64,000 bases of DNA from Phycomyces blakesleeanus NRRL 1555(-) (GCF_001638985.1 NW_017265157.1:496001-560000), one strand, 5' to 3'; counted from the stretch's first letter, positions 23,119 through 35,854 are shown. Translations and numbers: made by a program. Notes: a model not told the origin generated them from the letters alone.

Positions 23119-24593
23119 GTTTAATAAATAATAGTAATAGTAATAACAATAAGAAGAAGAAGAAGAAAATTTAAAAAAATTTAAAAAGGATAGATGTAGT
23201 GAAATATTAAAATAAGAATATATACATAAAAAAGTATAGGTGGTTCGTATATATATATATAACGTTTAAACTCATTCCCGAGATTTTTATTGAATATCCT
23301 TTTGAACGTCAAATTTCGTGACTTGTTAAAAAAAAAGCTAATGGCATGATCCTTTTGTTGCATTCAAACTTTACCCCCCGCTTGTCACGTGGATTTTGAG
23401 CACCATCTTCATCACCGTTACGTGAGCCATGGAACATATCGATAATTGGTCCAGTTGTTTGGCTGCATGTTTGAATCAAATCGCTCGCCTTTTTCTTTTT
23501 CTTACATAAAAATCAACGTCATAGTGTTTCGACGTTCTTATTACTGAATTATTTGTACGATTCGAGTACAACAGAACCGTTCATATAAAAGCAACTGGTT
23601 CCTGGACTTGGTCACACGCTACATACAAACCAGTAAACAAACAAATAAACAAAACGCACAGTGTTTTGCGTTTGGAGATACACACTTAAGGCGGTCCAAA
23701 TATTTTCATGACATTGCTTCTTGCAACCATGACCTTTTATCTGATATAATATTCTTCTGTAATTAAAAGCATTATAATCACTAATAAAAAAAAACAAAAG
23801 GGTATTGGCTTTATTCTATGAAATGTTATGTAAGTAAATATCTATAGATAGATAGATGTATATAAGGCATAAAAATGTTAGTCATAATTGTTTTTTCTTA
23901 AAGAAATCTTTATAACTTGGTCATACTTCATTTTAAACCAATTGCTCCTGAGATATATTGTCTATGCTTAACAATGCCCACTCATCATCTCTCAATGCTG
24001 TGGGAGGAGATTTCTATTTTTAAATCTCAGGATTGCTGGCATTGGTTAAAACCAGAGACCGGAAAAGAGAAAAGGAGAGGGCTTCCTTTCAACCAATTCA
24101 ATTTCCTATGTTCTTATAACAATGCTTACGTTGGCACGGAATGGAGAGGGATAGAGAGGAAGCTTATTAAACATTACCAATAGGAAGAGAGGCGACTTGA
24201 TCCGTATATCAATTACCTTGTTTTGTATGTGTATATGCTTTAATTCTGTAAAGAATACTTGTGTATATAAAAAAAAGAAGAATATCCTACAGAAACAAAT
24301 AGTAATAAAGGCAATACTTGTGATACACTTATTGGACCTTTGATGCTAATTTCATTCTAGTCGAACCAACATATTGAATCCAAAATATTATAGCGGAAAG
24401 ATTACGGTTTCTTCCTTTCAATATTCACCCGGACTTTTTCCTTTTTAATTTATTTATTTTTCAAAAATAAAATAACCATAAATTCATTTATTACATTAAT
24501 AATTTAGATATATACATATACATATGCGTGTAAAGGTAGAAGTAGAGAACTTCTTTTAAAAAGAAGAAGTATATATATTATAGGCAATTAACC
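23119..24593. other. intergenic, RCF2 promoter and gamma-tubulin 3' flank
   Basis: Promoter of RCF2 at the left. The richer block 23340-23480 contains CACGTG at 23386-23391 and a nearby TACGTG. The rest is AT-rich with short chance ORFs (for example 23917-24183) whose composition and product look non-coding. Confidence 0.4.
23386..23391. promoter_or_regulatory. CACGTG (E-box) upstream of RCF2
   Basis: A single perfect CACGTG palindrome lies 268 bp upstream of the RCF2 start codon. In fungi this is the core site of Cbf1/USF-type bHLH proteins, which control respiratory genes in several yeasts. Function here is inferred from position only. Confidence 0.3.
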
Positions 24594-25573
24594 TTACTCT
24601 TCCATATCATTTCTCTTTTGTGCCTTTTTCGATCCCTAAAATAAAAATGCAAATATATATATATATATATAAAAAGTAAAAAAACGAATAAAGGATTTGG
24701 TTGTAAAAAGAAACCTTGTTTAAAAAGAAGAAGAAGCTGTTGTGCCATGCTTACACATCCAAATCTTTCTTTCTTCGTCTTATGACGTCTACTTATAAAT
24801 CTATCCCTTTGTCTTTATTCTAACTAGCCATTGTTAAATAAATTGACTGTTACTTACATAGTTCACATAATCCGGTGTCTCACAGGCCTTGTACTCATCT
24901 ACCAGATCTCTCACAACTTCTCTAGAATCAGAAAACTCGTCTAGATCGTCTGAAAAGATGGCATCTTTACGATATGACTCCAAGAATGCATTTCTTCTCA
25001 TCAATCGATCAAATTGATCGCATGTACGTTGCAATAGCTACTCTCAAACAGGATCAATAAAAAGAAAAAGAAAAAGTTCAGGAATACAAATAATAATAAT
25101 AAAACCCAAAAGGCTGCACTTACAGAAGTAATACCAGTATGATTGGCCAGCATTAATCCGCTCACACGATGTGGGGTTTGGATATAAGGTGATTTTTTAG
25201 ACAGAGCCACTTGAATACTTGCTGGTCCCCATGGAATAAAAGGAGCAATCCTACTATCCCGAATGCGCAAGAGAGATTTGTGAACCTACAAAAGAAATAA
25301 TAAATAAGCAAAGAAAACTTTTTGTTAAAAAACAACACACCCATACAAACTACAGGTACATTAATTACACTGCACCATAATAGAATACATACATCAGTTG
25401 GATCAGCTTCACCTTGAATAATATTGAGTACTGAGATATAGCAACTGGTTTTTGATGGTACTGTAGAAACCATTCGATTCTTGGGTTGCAATAATCTTCG
25501 CATTACGTCCAGAACACTAGTTTTTCTTACTGACTGAGCCTATAATCATTTGATAGATAGATAGATAGATAGA

Positions 25574-25608
<35 letters not shown>

Positions 25609-27341
25609 ACCAGACATAGACCAGTTTTCTTTTTCTTTTTCTTTTTACCTCTTCTACTTGCTCACTAGAAAATGGTGTGTATGCAGTAGTTAAGAAGTGA
25701 CATCTTGGAGTAGGTATTAAAGAAGCAATCATTCCGACAAGATTGTTGTTCATGTAACCAGGATAACGCAGGGTTGTTGTACTAGCCGACATGACAGTAG
25801 ATACCTTTTTATAAAAGTGTTTATTATTATTAAAAAAACGAGTTTTCCTGCAGATAATATCCGATCTACATTATATACACTTACCAATTGATTTGTTTGT
25901 TCAAAGGTTGGGTTCTTGATGTGTAGACTGTCAGTTGCAATACGTGCGAGAGCAGAATTATCCAAAACGATCTAACATAAAAAGACAATACACACAGCAA
26001 CATTTGTTTGTTTGGTTATTTAGCACTGTGTAAATTAGTTGACACACATATGTGTATGCGTATATGTACTATTTGTATGTATATATATATCTAATTATAT
26101 ATTACCACACTGTCCGCATTGTGAACCAGGCGCTTTAATGTCAACATACTGTTGTATGGTTGAACAACCACATCAGATACTTCTTCGGCATTGGGGAAAA
26201 CAGAGTATGTCTGGATCAACTTCTTGGGATATCTATCATTTAGACGTTCAAGTAAAAATGATCCAAGACCAGAGCCAGTACCACCTGCGATTGAGTGCAA
26301 GAACATGAATCCCTTTTATTGTGTATATATATATATATATTATGTTTGTATTTGTTAACATTGGTATATTGTATTGGATTTTTATCCCTTGAAATGCTAT
26401 CGTCTATTTCTCTCCTTTCTTATTTTTCCTTTATATTCTTACCTCAAGAGAATCACTTCCATCTGCCTCTCTATCTACCATGTCAATGATATCCTCACTG
26501 ACTGTCTCTCCCTGAGCATAACCGCTGGACCAAATGTTGCCTGCTCCTCCGCCATTTTTTGATACATAGATATTTTCTGGATTGTAAAGATTGGCAAATG
26601 CAGATTCACGAATGGTATTGATAACCTTTATTTGATAGAAAGATAGAGTAAATATATAGATATATAGATATAAATTGAATTATATGTGTATTATTCTTAT
26701 TATTATTTTTATAAAAAAAAGCAATGCTTACTCTTGGCTCAAGATCGAGTAGAATCGCACGTGGAATGTAATGTTCATCGTCTGCCTAAATTCCATTACA
26801 ATCGTCATTCTCAAGGCTACTCTTTTATATGTATATATATTTGTGTGTGTGTCTATCCTTATTTTCTATTTTACCTGATAGAAAAATACATCCTTTCGAT
26901 CTCCTCCTTCTGTAGCAAACTTTTCTAAGGTACCGTCGCTACTGATTCCGTGTTCAGCACATAGTTGACGCCAGAATTCACTTCCAACTAAATTCAATAC
27001 ACATATACACAGATATACATGTACATATACAGGCATAGATATAGATGTAGATATAGATATATTTAATTCATTATTATTATTATTATTATTATTGATATAA
27101 GTATTAATGTTGAAATTGGCATTGACATTGACATTGACATTAATTTTAATACTAGCACTATTATATTTAATCAAGATCTGCTTTCTTTCTTTATCATTGT
27201 GTATGTATAATCTTCTTCTTCTTCTTCTTCTTCTGTTTCTTAAAATGGCTTCTGCTAATGTGGTATATTCGTTTAATGTGGATCTCACTTACTCTGATTG
27301 CCACATTGACCAGCTTGGAGAGTGATGATTTCGCGTGGCAT
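24594..27341 (-). CDS. TUBG: gamma-tubulin
   Basis: GTP-binding tubulin that nucleates microtubules at the spindle pole body. Eleven exons read downwards: 27341-27293, 26987-26875, 26785-26732, 26625-26443, 26312-26106, 25971-25885, 25804-25649, 25539-25393, 25285-25124, 25037-24858 and 24635-24594. All introns are GT-AG and the phase closes to 459 aa, the usual length. The N-terminus [22 protein letters not shown] is diagnostic of gamma rather than alpha or beta. The GTP-binding loop AGGTGSG lies at about 142-148, and the gamma-specific [17 protein letters not shown] precedes it. The first coding exon is only 49 nt and the last encodes 13 residues with a basic tail. This is the most intron-dense gene in the window. 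Confidence 0.97.
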
Positions 27342-27979
27342 TAGAGAATGGATAGATCAAGATCTTATCGGTTGTGAATAATGAAAAGAAGACAAAGAAG
27401 AAGAAGATAAAGAGAGGAAACAATGTACTTCTTGCAGGTTGCGCGTTTACAACTGACGTAATACAATAAGGATGTTGTGTAAGGAAAAAGTCACATCCTT
27501 TTTTTTAAAGATTTTATTTTAAATACAATACATAAAAGAGCTTGGTAGACAAAGAGTTTACAAGTACACATATGTGTGTGAGTATGTGTATTTGTGCACA
27601 CTTCTTTAGCAAATAAGAGAGATATAAAGAGAAAGTAAATGGAATCAATGGTTTATATTCTAAGTTGGGATATTTATATGTTCATTTATTTTACAAAAGC
27701 AAAGAGAAAAAAAAATAAACATATTCAAGGTGTTGATGTCTTTCTTTCTTCCTCTTTCTCTATTACACTTCTTTTGTTATCACTTTCTTTTAAAAACCGG
27801 ATATGTTGGAAAGGTGTATTTTTTTTGTCTTATCTTTCTTTCTTTCTTTCAATATACAAATATAGTATCTCCAAGGTCAAATTGATGATAATGATGATGA
27901 TAGTGTTTGTGGTGATGTTGTTAATGATAATGTAGGCGATAGTGTTTTTGTTGTTGCTGCTGCTGTTGCCTAATGTTAC
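27342..27979. other. intergenic, gamma-tubulin promoter
   Basis: The tubulin upstream region has a GAAGAAGA-rich block (27380-27420) and a richer patch around TTGCGCGTTTACAACTGACG (27440). The far part is AT-rich, with GATGATAATG repeats at 27885-27920 just past the MTD1 stop. No gene is seen. Confidence 0.4.
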
Positions 27980-29253
27980 TTAGACTGTCTTCTCGGTCAA
28001 GTTGTTCTGATAATCATGAAGACGGAGCAAGTTGCGTTCCAACATGGCAACAGTAACCTTGCCTACCGAGGGAACAAAGATAGAGGCACGAGTCTTGACG
28101 TCGTCCTCAAAGTTGGCAAATGAAGAAAAGTTAATTGCAATCACACCGTCTTTAAGGTAAGCAGTAGGCAGCTTGTACTTTGGGGTAGGAACACCTGTGA
28201 TCACAACATCCGACTGGGACACGACTTCCTCGACGCTGAGATCGACATCCTCGACCTTGTGGGCAGAGAGCTTGATGCCTGTTCCACGGGTGAAGACCTG
28301 GATACCGTTCACATCAACCGAGAACACCTTTGCACCGTCGTTGGCCAACAAAGCAGCCAAAGGACGACCGACAATCTCACTTCTGTTTACAACGGTAATG
28401 GTACGACCATAAAGACGGTTGCCATAAGGCAAGACTGAGTTATAGACACCAATATACTCGAGAATCTGTGTAAATGTACAAAATAATTGACAGGTCAAAA
28501 TCAAATGATTATAAACAAAGAAAAGAGAAGATGAATAGTTTACCTTTACAATAGCAAGTGGTGTGCATGGAATGATACACTTCATGGTTTCATTATCATC
28601 AACATAACGAATGTTGTGGTAAACATTGTAGACAAACTTGTGGCAAAGACCCTCGACGTCCTTAAGAGTACTGACACAGCTCTGGAGATAGAGATCCTAC
28701 AAAAAATAACACCAATATTGTGTGTCAGAAACCAAAACAATTTTTTTAAGAAAAATCAAACGTATATAGATAAAGGTATATAATATTTGAGTGGTCTTAC
28801 TTGTTTTCCACCATAGACTGGGTAGTAAATCATGATGCCATTGATAGACTTGTCTTCGTTTGCTTCTGTAATCTTCTCTTCCAAGTCGTTCTTGTCTACT
28901 TTGCGCAACTCAAACTCCACTCCAGTCTCAGCACAGGTCTTTGCTGTCCACTCGGCATACTTGCTTGCAGCAGGGTCCTCGTTTGCAAGGAAGCCAACAA
29001 GCTTAGGACGAATGTTTCTTTCCTTGATATCTTGCTTGATCTGATCTCTACATGATTAATGTGTTTAGTTTTATATATAGTATTATCCTTTTTTCTTTTA
29101 GCTATTAGTATAATTCTTATTAAATGAAATTAGTCAAAATTTAAATTTAAATTAAATTAAATTAAATTAAATTGATTGACTGATTGATTGATAAAGTTAC
29201 CTAAACGAAGCAGACACACGCGAAGCCAAGATAGTTTTGCAAGAAGCAGGCAT
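27980..29253 (-). CDS. MTD1: NAD-dependent methylenetetrahydrofolate dehydrogenase
   Basis: Oxidises 5,10-methylene-THF to methenyl-THF with NAD+ in cytosolic one-carbon metabolism. Four exons read downwards: 29253-29201, 29047-28801, 28696-28544 and 28465-27980; phases close to 312 aa, near yeast Mtd1 (320). The catalytic N-terminal domain has the SKYAEWT and INGIMIYYPVYGGKQD region. The Rossmann part has the signature RTITVVNRSEIVGRPLAALL and the second-domain block VVITGVPTPKYKLP. It is a single-function enzyme: the long synthetase domain of trifunctional C1-THF synthase is absent. No targeting signal is visible. The high C-ending codon use in the last exon suggests good expression. Confidence 0.94.
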
Positions 29254-29628
29254 TATTGAATTGTGTATAAAGAATAGACAGGAACAAAGCGATTTAAAAT
29301 GCAGAAGAAGAATATATTTATGTGTGTGTGTAATATATATATATTTTTTTATATAGTACTCGCACCTTTTTATTATATATATATATATAAAAGGAGATCA
29401 TGACTGGTGGATGTGACTAAGACATGACTTGTTTGAGGGGAGATTCAGCAGTCAAAAGTACATCACTCATATTTTTATCTAAACTCCGTCTCATCCATCT
29501 TTGACACACCAAAAGAGTCTACTTTTTTTTTTTACATGTGTATTTTGTGTGTAAATATATATATATATATATTTGTATTTGTATTATATAATAGATATTC
29601 AAAAAGGGAAAGAGAAAGTAAAGAGGCT
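29254..29628. other. intergenic, MTD1 promoter
   Basis: Short spacer with (TA)n tracts (29334-29345, 29375-29390, 29555-29570) and a poly-T run; the MTD1 promoter must lie here. Nothing further could be identified. Confidence 0.4.
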
Positions 29629-31620
29629 TTAGATTGATACTGAAGATAAAATGCTTTCTAATGCTGCCTTGTCAATTGGGTGTGCTACTGGACTTCTAGG
29701 AGGGGTTTTTGAATTGATGATCTGGAGAAGTTCGGTACGTTGAGCAAGACGTTTTGCCCGACGTTCATAACTGCCTTCAAACAAAGCATATTCAGCCTCT
29801 GCTTGAGGAATAGCCTTGGCTACCTTTACAGGTACATATGCATCATCGATAGCGGCTATATAACAAAGATTTTATTATTATTTTTTGAGATAATAAGTTT
29901 ATAAGCACAAAATACATCTTGGTTTCTCATTATCATTATTATCAAATTTTGTGATTAACATACCAATAGTGAAGAATCCATCATTTGTGAATTTTCTTTC
30001 ACCTGTCTTGAGATTCTCTAATTCAATTAGTTAATCATTTGAATGAATTAGTGTTGTACCGTATAAATAGAACATGCGTATATATGTGTACCTGATTCAA
30101 CCGAGACATATACTTCCATAGAAGAATTATAAGAGCGAGAAACAATACCACGGATAGTCACCACATCACCCACACGGGTTGGAATAAGAAATGTCAAAGA
30201 ATCAATGCTACATTAATGAACAATGATATTAGTCAAGTTATTTTTTTTATAGAAGGAATGATTAATGTATAATGTAGTATAGTCGTATTTATTTATGTAA
30301 TTAACCTTGCTGTCAAGAGATATGCTCTTGCTAAGCGGTTCGCACTTGCTATGGCGCATATTTCCATCCATGCCATAATCTGACCGCCAAATGTGATACT
30401 CAATGTGTTGGCGTGCTGAGGCATAACCAGCTCTACTACTTCTGTAAAGGTCCTTTCCATTCTTCTTTCTTTTGGCTGGACCATCCTTGGATCAGACGAG
30501 AATCTCCGGTTTACTCTCTTGAGGGCACTGAGGGCTCTAGAGCGCAGGTCATGGCTTTCCGATTCTCCTTCTTTGTCTGCTTGGCTTTCATCGTCGCAAT
30601 CGTTGTCGTGATGGTGGAGTTGGTTGAGAATGGGATGTGGTATGATTGGAGCATCGTCATCTGCATGTTCCTTGCGGCCCTGGGACCAGGCATGCATAAG
30701 TTCTCTGATGCCGGCATGACCAGGTAGTTTTCTCTCCAGGCGGGCCTTTCGACGTGTTTCGGCCATTTCGAACCGCTTCTTCTCCATGTCGGACAAGGGT
30801 ACGATTGTCGGTACGTGTGTCGGATGGAATTCCGCGAGCTTTCGGCCGAGGAAGGTGCGTGGAGAGGGTCTTGGAGAGAGGGCAACAAATGTGAGATATG
30901 CATGGGCCACAAAGAAGCGTTCGCCAGTGAGAGGTGATTCTGCCTCGACCTTTACACCAACTTCCATAGATGTATTCCATGATTTGTTGACTGATGCTTG
31001 GATAGTGATCTTTTTTTTTTATAAATATACTAAAACTTTGTATTACTGTTTTTAATTGATTGAATGAATGTTTAACTTACAATATCTCCAACTTTTACAG
31101 GGTGTAGAAAGGCAACATCGTCTACAGATCGAGTAACCTAAAACAAGGATTAGATAATAAAAATTAATATACATATTTGTGGGGTGATTTTTGTGATCTT
31201 TGTGTATTGAACAATAGATACAAAATAGAGATACTTGCAGATGGAGAGGCAGAGTGACGCTTTGCTGCTAGACCGGCTGCGATATCAATCCAACCTAGGA
31301 TTGTACCAGCATAAGCAAGACCCTTTAAAAGAAAAGAAAATAATGTACATGTGTTTGTTGTTTTATTAATAAATTATTATTTTAAAGAAACAGAAAAATG
31401 AGGAAGAGTAAAATACTTTGAGATTGGCATGGGCTGGAGAGATGATCTCGGTCATTGTGACCCTACTTTCGTACATTGGTTTCTCATTGACTCTGATGTT
31501 GCCTGCTTCTATGTAAGGGTCTGGTAGTATGAAGCGCAATAGGTTCTGGGAAATAAAGTAGACTATTTTTGCCCACAGAGCAACTATGTAGGCGTGTATC
31601 ATTTCGATCTTTTGCGGCAT
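29629..31620 (-). CDS. acyl-CoA thioesterase, double hotdog, ACOT11/12-like
   Basis: Hydrolyses acyl-CoA to free acid and CoA. Seven exons read downwards: 31620-31417, 31322-31239, 31137-31081, 31009-30306, 30207-30092, 30017-29964 and 29855-29629, giving 481 aa. Intron 2 uses a GC donor (TCT|GCAAGT), needed to keep the frame. Two hotdog domains are visible. The first has MTEIISPAHAN, the GWIDIAAGLAAKRH helix and VTRSVDDVAF. The second has MPQHANTLSITFGGQIMAW and MEVYVSVES. The order matches ACOT11/12, but the START domain of those animal proteins is absent and the inter-domain linker is long, polar and His/Asp-rich (about residues 290-350). The start at 31620 lies after an (ATT)n tract; the N-terminal 30 residues form a hydrophobic helix that could be a membrane or mitochondrial signal. 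Confidence 0.88.
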
Positions 31621-32310
31621 TATTATTATTATTATTATTACTATTGTAACTTGCACTTGCACTTGCACTTTTACTTTCACTACCAAAGTATTGCTCTTAT
31701 TCTTATTACTGTCAGTGCGAATATGCTTGTGTGCGCTTTGTGTGTACTTGGGTGTCTATATCTATATATCTATTTGTTGGATGTTCTAAGTAAATAGATA
31801 AATAGGTTTTCTTTCCTCTTTTTGTTTTTTTTTTTTTAAAAAAAAAAGGTCATATTATTATTATCATTTGTAATTTTATTTTTAAGCACTAGGAAATTAT
31901 AAGTATGTCTATAAAAGGCAGAAAAGGCAAATGCATGCTGAGGTTTAATAACAATATTTCTCCCCCTCTACTTCTCTCTCTCTCTCTCTCTATCCATAGT
32001 GTGTGAGTGTGAGTGTGAGTGTGAGTGTGAGTGTAAATTTTCATGGTAAAAATAGATTATAAATAAATAAATAAACTAAAAATTCTTATTTGATTCCATT
32101 CCGCGGAAAGAACCTCACACATGGCAATCAGACCAAGCCCATTTCACAGGTGGTTAACAACTCCCCCTCACCTCCCACAACTAAAATCAAGGATTCTCCT
32201 TCCGCGGTTAGAATAATATATAGAAAATATATATAAAATAAATAAATAAATAAATTATATCAGAACTTTTATATCAATCACTTTTGTACCCTTTTTCTTC
32301 TTTCTTTACC
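31621..32310. promoter_or_regulatory. divergent promoter region, thioesterase / GNA1
   Basis: This 690-bp region separates two divergent genes and so holds both promoters. Seen are (ATT)n next to the thioesterase start and a GTGTGA repeat at 32001-32034. There are two CCGCGG palindromes at 32101-32106 and 32202-32207, about 100 bp apart. The block CGGAAAGAACCTCAC at 32104-32118 has a near copy at 40088-40102 upstream of the sugar porter. Confidence 0.45.
32001..32034. repeat. GTGTGA hexanucleotide repeat
   Basis: About five tandem GTGTGA units follow a (CT)n tract (31970-31991) in the divergent promoter. It is simple sequence, likely length-variable. Confidence 0.9.
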
Positions 32311-33280
32311 ATGTCTGATATCGCCCTCTTTGATCACAACCTTATCTCCCCAGAGGTTCAGGCCGCCCTTCCTCCTAACCACACCATCCGCGCCCTCCGT
32401 TCAGGCGATTATGAACGCGGTTTCCTTCAGGTTCTTGAAGTATTGACTGAAGTCGGCAACCACACCAAAGAAGAATGGCTTGGTTAGTTTAAAAACAAAA
32501 CGATGGATAATATATTACTATAGCAACAGTAACTATAGAAACAGTAACATCAATAGATATACAAACTCTTAATTAACTTGACTTCTCCTTTTTACAATAG
32601 AACGATTTGATTATATCAAGAGACACAACCATGAATGTACGTATAGTTTCCTTGTCTTAGTCTACTTTATATATATATCTGTGTGGTTTCTTCAAAACAA
32701 ACAAATCAATCGATCCATCAATCAATTACTTATTGTTCCTTTTTTTTATATATGTATATATTAGACTTTACTATTGTTATTACAGACGATGTGAAGGACC
32801 GCGTTGTCGCAGCTGGTACTGTGTTCGTAGAACGTAAATTTGTACACAAGAATGGTTTGGTTGGTCACATTGAGGATATTGCCGTCGATGCTAGTCAACA
32901 AGGAAAGAAACTTGGTCTGAGAATTATCCATGCCTTGATGCACATTGGCGCAAAGCGTGGTTGTTACAAAGGTAAACAATTGATGGTGTTGTTTTATCAT
33001 AATACTCTTATAATAATAATAACAATAACATAATTATTATTTTGATTTTTAGTTATCCTTGATTGCTCTGCAAAGGTAAGAAGAAGTGGAAAAAAAAGGA
33101 GTTTATACTGGAATGGTCTTTATATGTATATATAGTGTCATTATTTACTGGGAGAGATGAGATGAACTAAAAGGCACTGTATATATTTTATAGAACATTC
33201 CTTTTTACGAAAAGTGTGGATTTACTCAAAAGGAGTACGAGATGGCCTGGTACGTCCCTGTCAAGAAGGCCAGCCTGTAA
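32311..33280 (+). CDS. GNA1: glucosamine-6-phosphate N-acetyltransferase
   Basis: Makes GlcNAc-6-P from GlcN-6-P and acetyl-CoA, feeding UDP-GlcNAc and thus chitin, a main wall polymer in this kind of fungus. Five exons: 32311-32482, 32601-32636, 32765-32971, 33053-33075 and 33194-33280; phases close to 174 aa (yeast Gna1 159). The fourth exon is a 23-nt micro-exon. The GNAT fold is clear: GHIEDIAVD, then the acetyl-CoA loop QQGKKLG, then VILDCSAKNIPFYEKCGF. The start is the ATG of MSDIALFD; an in-frame upstream ATG at 32284 would add nine unconserved residues. It is divergent from the thioesterase gene. Confidence 0.95.
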
Positions 33281-33685
33281 ATATTTTGCACACAAACACA
33301 AGCACAAACATAATCACAAACACAAGCATACACGCGCACAAGCACAACAAATAAACAAACAAACAACAAAGAAGAAAGAAAGAAAGATGTATTTCTTCCC
33401 TGTACACAAAACTCGCACTTCTTCCCCTCCTTTTCTCTTTCTCTCTTTCAATCCTTCTTTCTTTAAATTGCATTTCCACGCCATTCAATATATCATATAA
33501 CATATTTGTTTTCTTCTATCAAATATATATACAAAAAAAAATATTAAAGATATGGATTAAAGTCATGTATAAAGCAAACAAGCAAACAAGCAAACAAACA
33601 AAACCATGTGTATGAGTTACATAGATAGAAAGATACATATGTAGTATGTATAATTACTATGATTATTATTATTATTATCTCTATT
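33281..33685. other. convergent intergenic region
   Basis: The 3' flanks of GNA1 and the lipase meet here. Simple repeats (ACAAGC/CAAACA units at 33295-33365 and 33570-33603) and pyrimidine-rich DNA fill it. No gene is seen. Confidence 0.4.
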
Positions 33686-35854
33686 TTAGACATGCCATTC
33701 AGCAGTAGCCAACATCTGAAAAATTCCTGGGTACGTGGTTATGTGGTTGTCATGGCCCCAGATAGTATCCATGTGCTCATAATCATCTATTCGTTCCACG
33801 TGCACAAGTTCAAGCATCGGAAGAAATATCGATGGGTCTGTGGATTTTCCAAGGTTTGCTTGTTTGTGATTCTTTTGCAATTTACGAACCAGTTTTTCAC
33901 CATCGACAAGATAATCAGCCGTACCATAGAATACAGCCAAAGGAATCTTTTTGGAAACATTATGTTCCGAGCCTTTATCATATTCTTCTTCATATTGTTC
34001 CTCATGATGATAATGGCTTTGCTGCTGCTGTAATGAATCAGGTAAAAGTTGCAGTGGTGGTGATTGTAATGACATACTGTTGTCGGGGATGTGCAACAAT
34101 AGCCCACGTTTTCCCCAACCATGCATCCAATCCAGAATGAGCTGTGAACTGACAGGGCGTGGAGTGAATTGAAAATATTTTGGCTTGCGACGAGAAATCC
34201 AGTTACTGTCCCACCAGGCAAACAAGTAAGAAAACATGCTGTAGGCCAAGAAACAGAATAATTTGGGATTACACAGTGCTTGGGAGAGATTCATGATTGG
34301 AAGAAAGCATCCGTTGCCTTTTATTAAATATACAAATAATAAAACATATTAGAGAGATTCAGTAGATATATATATGTATATGTATTTATTTACCAAATAA
34401 TACAGTAAAAGCTTGGTCATCTAGATCGACCAAATATTTGAGAGGGTAGGATCTATTATGATAGACAAAATTATCATTAAGATTTTGTAGTTTGATTTTT
34501 GTATAAGAATAAACAACATATATATATTCTGGTGAAATTGTTCATTTAAATGTGTAGTTTACCTGACAAGATCGCCTGAATAAACAGCTGGGGCCAAGGC
34601 AATAAAACAACTGAGACAATCGGACATCTCTGGTTGTAAAGAGAGTGCAATAAATGCCTGGGCATTACCTTGAGAATGTCCAATGTAACCAACCTAATGA
34701 TAAAGATAAAGTTATTTAACATCCAAGTGATCGTAATATTCACCTTAATCTCTCTATGTATTACTATGATTTACCTTTGGCTGGCCAGTTGTCTGCCTGA
34801 CATAATTTACCATTCCAACACAATCGTAGATCCCGAGTTCTTTGAGACCCCAATTCCAGTATTCGGGATCCTTATGGGACATCGAAACATGATCCAGTCC
34901 ACCCGTAGATCGATTATTACCTAGCCAGACATCATATCCTTGATCAACCAATGCAAATGCCAAGGATTGTTCTTCATTAAGTACAAATGCACCCGAGCAT
35001 TGAAAGAGACCGTGAACAACTAAAACCGGTGGTTTGTCTATAGAATACAATTTGTCCATATTTAATATCATTATAGTTACTTGGAATTAAAGATGATTCT
35101 TGTTATTAATGTTGTGCAGAATGTTTTCTAACCACATACATACACCCCTTTCACTCTCCTTCCTTTGTTTCCTTTATCGTTTATTCCCCCCCTTTTTGTA
35201 TTTATACTTTTTGATCTTAATTTCATTATTCTTATTCTTATTCTTATACTATTATTTAAAGAATTGTTATTATTTCTGTAGACTTATAAATATATACATT
35301 TAGTTACCTATTGGATTGACTCCTTTTTTGCTGACTCGATACATGGATAGAATATACCCGTCTTTTGTAACAACCTGGTGCAGAGTGCTGTCGTATCCCC
35401 ACCTGGAGGCGTAATAGATCTCGTCAGGTATGATGTCTTCTTTTGGTTGATTTTCTTCTGGCTCATCATCGTCTATGGCCGATTCAACAAAGTAAGCTCT
35501 ATGGATGGTCTTGTAGAGTGAGATGGTCAAGAGTACAAGAAGCAGTGGACAAGACAAGGCTAGCGACAGTGCTGTGCGAGACATGATGGCCAGTCTTTCT
35601 GTTGCTGATCTTTTTATACGTTTGTCATTTAATGATGAGTATGAATATGAATATGGCGAAGAGGGAGCCAAGGGTGATGTTGATAGTGGTGATGATGGCA
35701 GTAGTTTTTGATTTGACGGTTTGTCTTTTGATCCAATATTAGTTGTCCACATGCCTGAATCGGTTGTAATAGGTGTACGTTTATCAACAGTATCGATCAA
35801 ACGATCTGTTGAGGAAGCTGCCCCAAGTGAGATAAATAGTGGATCTGGAGGCAT
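33686..35854 (-). CDS. membrane-anchored lipase, steryl-ester hydrolase type
   Basis: Acid-lipase-family alpha/beta hydrolase related to yeast Tgl1/Yeh1/Yeh2, which cleave steryl esters at lipid droplets or the plasma membrane. Five exons read downwards: 35854-35308, 35037-34775, 34693-34563, 34452-34394 and 34317-33686; 543 aa. After a Ser/Pro-rich N-terminus, a transmembrane helix lies at about residues 92-112 (SLALSCPLLLVLLTISLY). Then comes the AB-hydrolase N-terminal segment EIYYASRWGYDSTLHQVVTKDGYIL. The oxyanion region is VLVVHGLFQCSGAF and LGNNRSTGG. The nucleophile elbow is GHSQG with Ser277. The likely acid is in FYGTADYLVD and the His in YEHMDTIWG. A Gln/His/Glu-rich insertion (about residues 415-450) precedes the acid residue. 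Substrate (steryl ester or triacylglycerol) cannot be told from sequence. Confidence 0.9.

Noticed and set aside
23917..24183. 88-codon + ORF
   Set aside because: No splice context, no family, and composition like the surrounding intergenic DNA.
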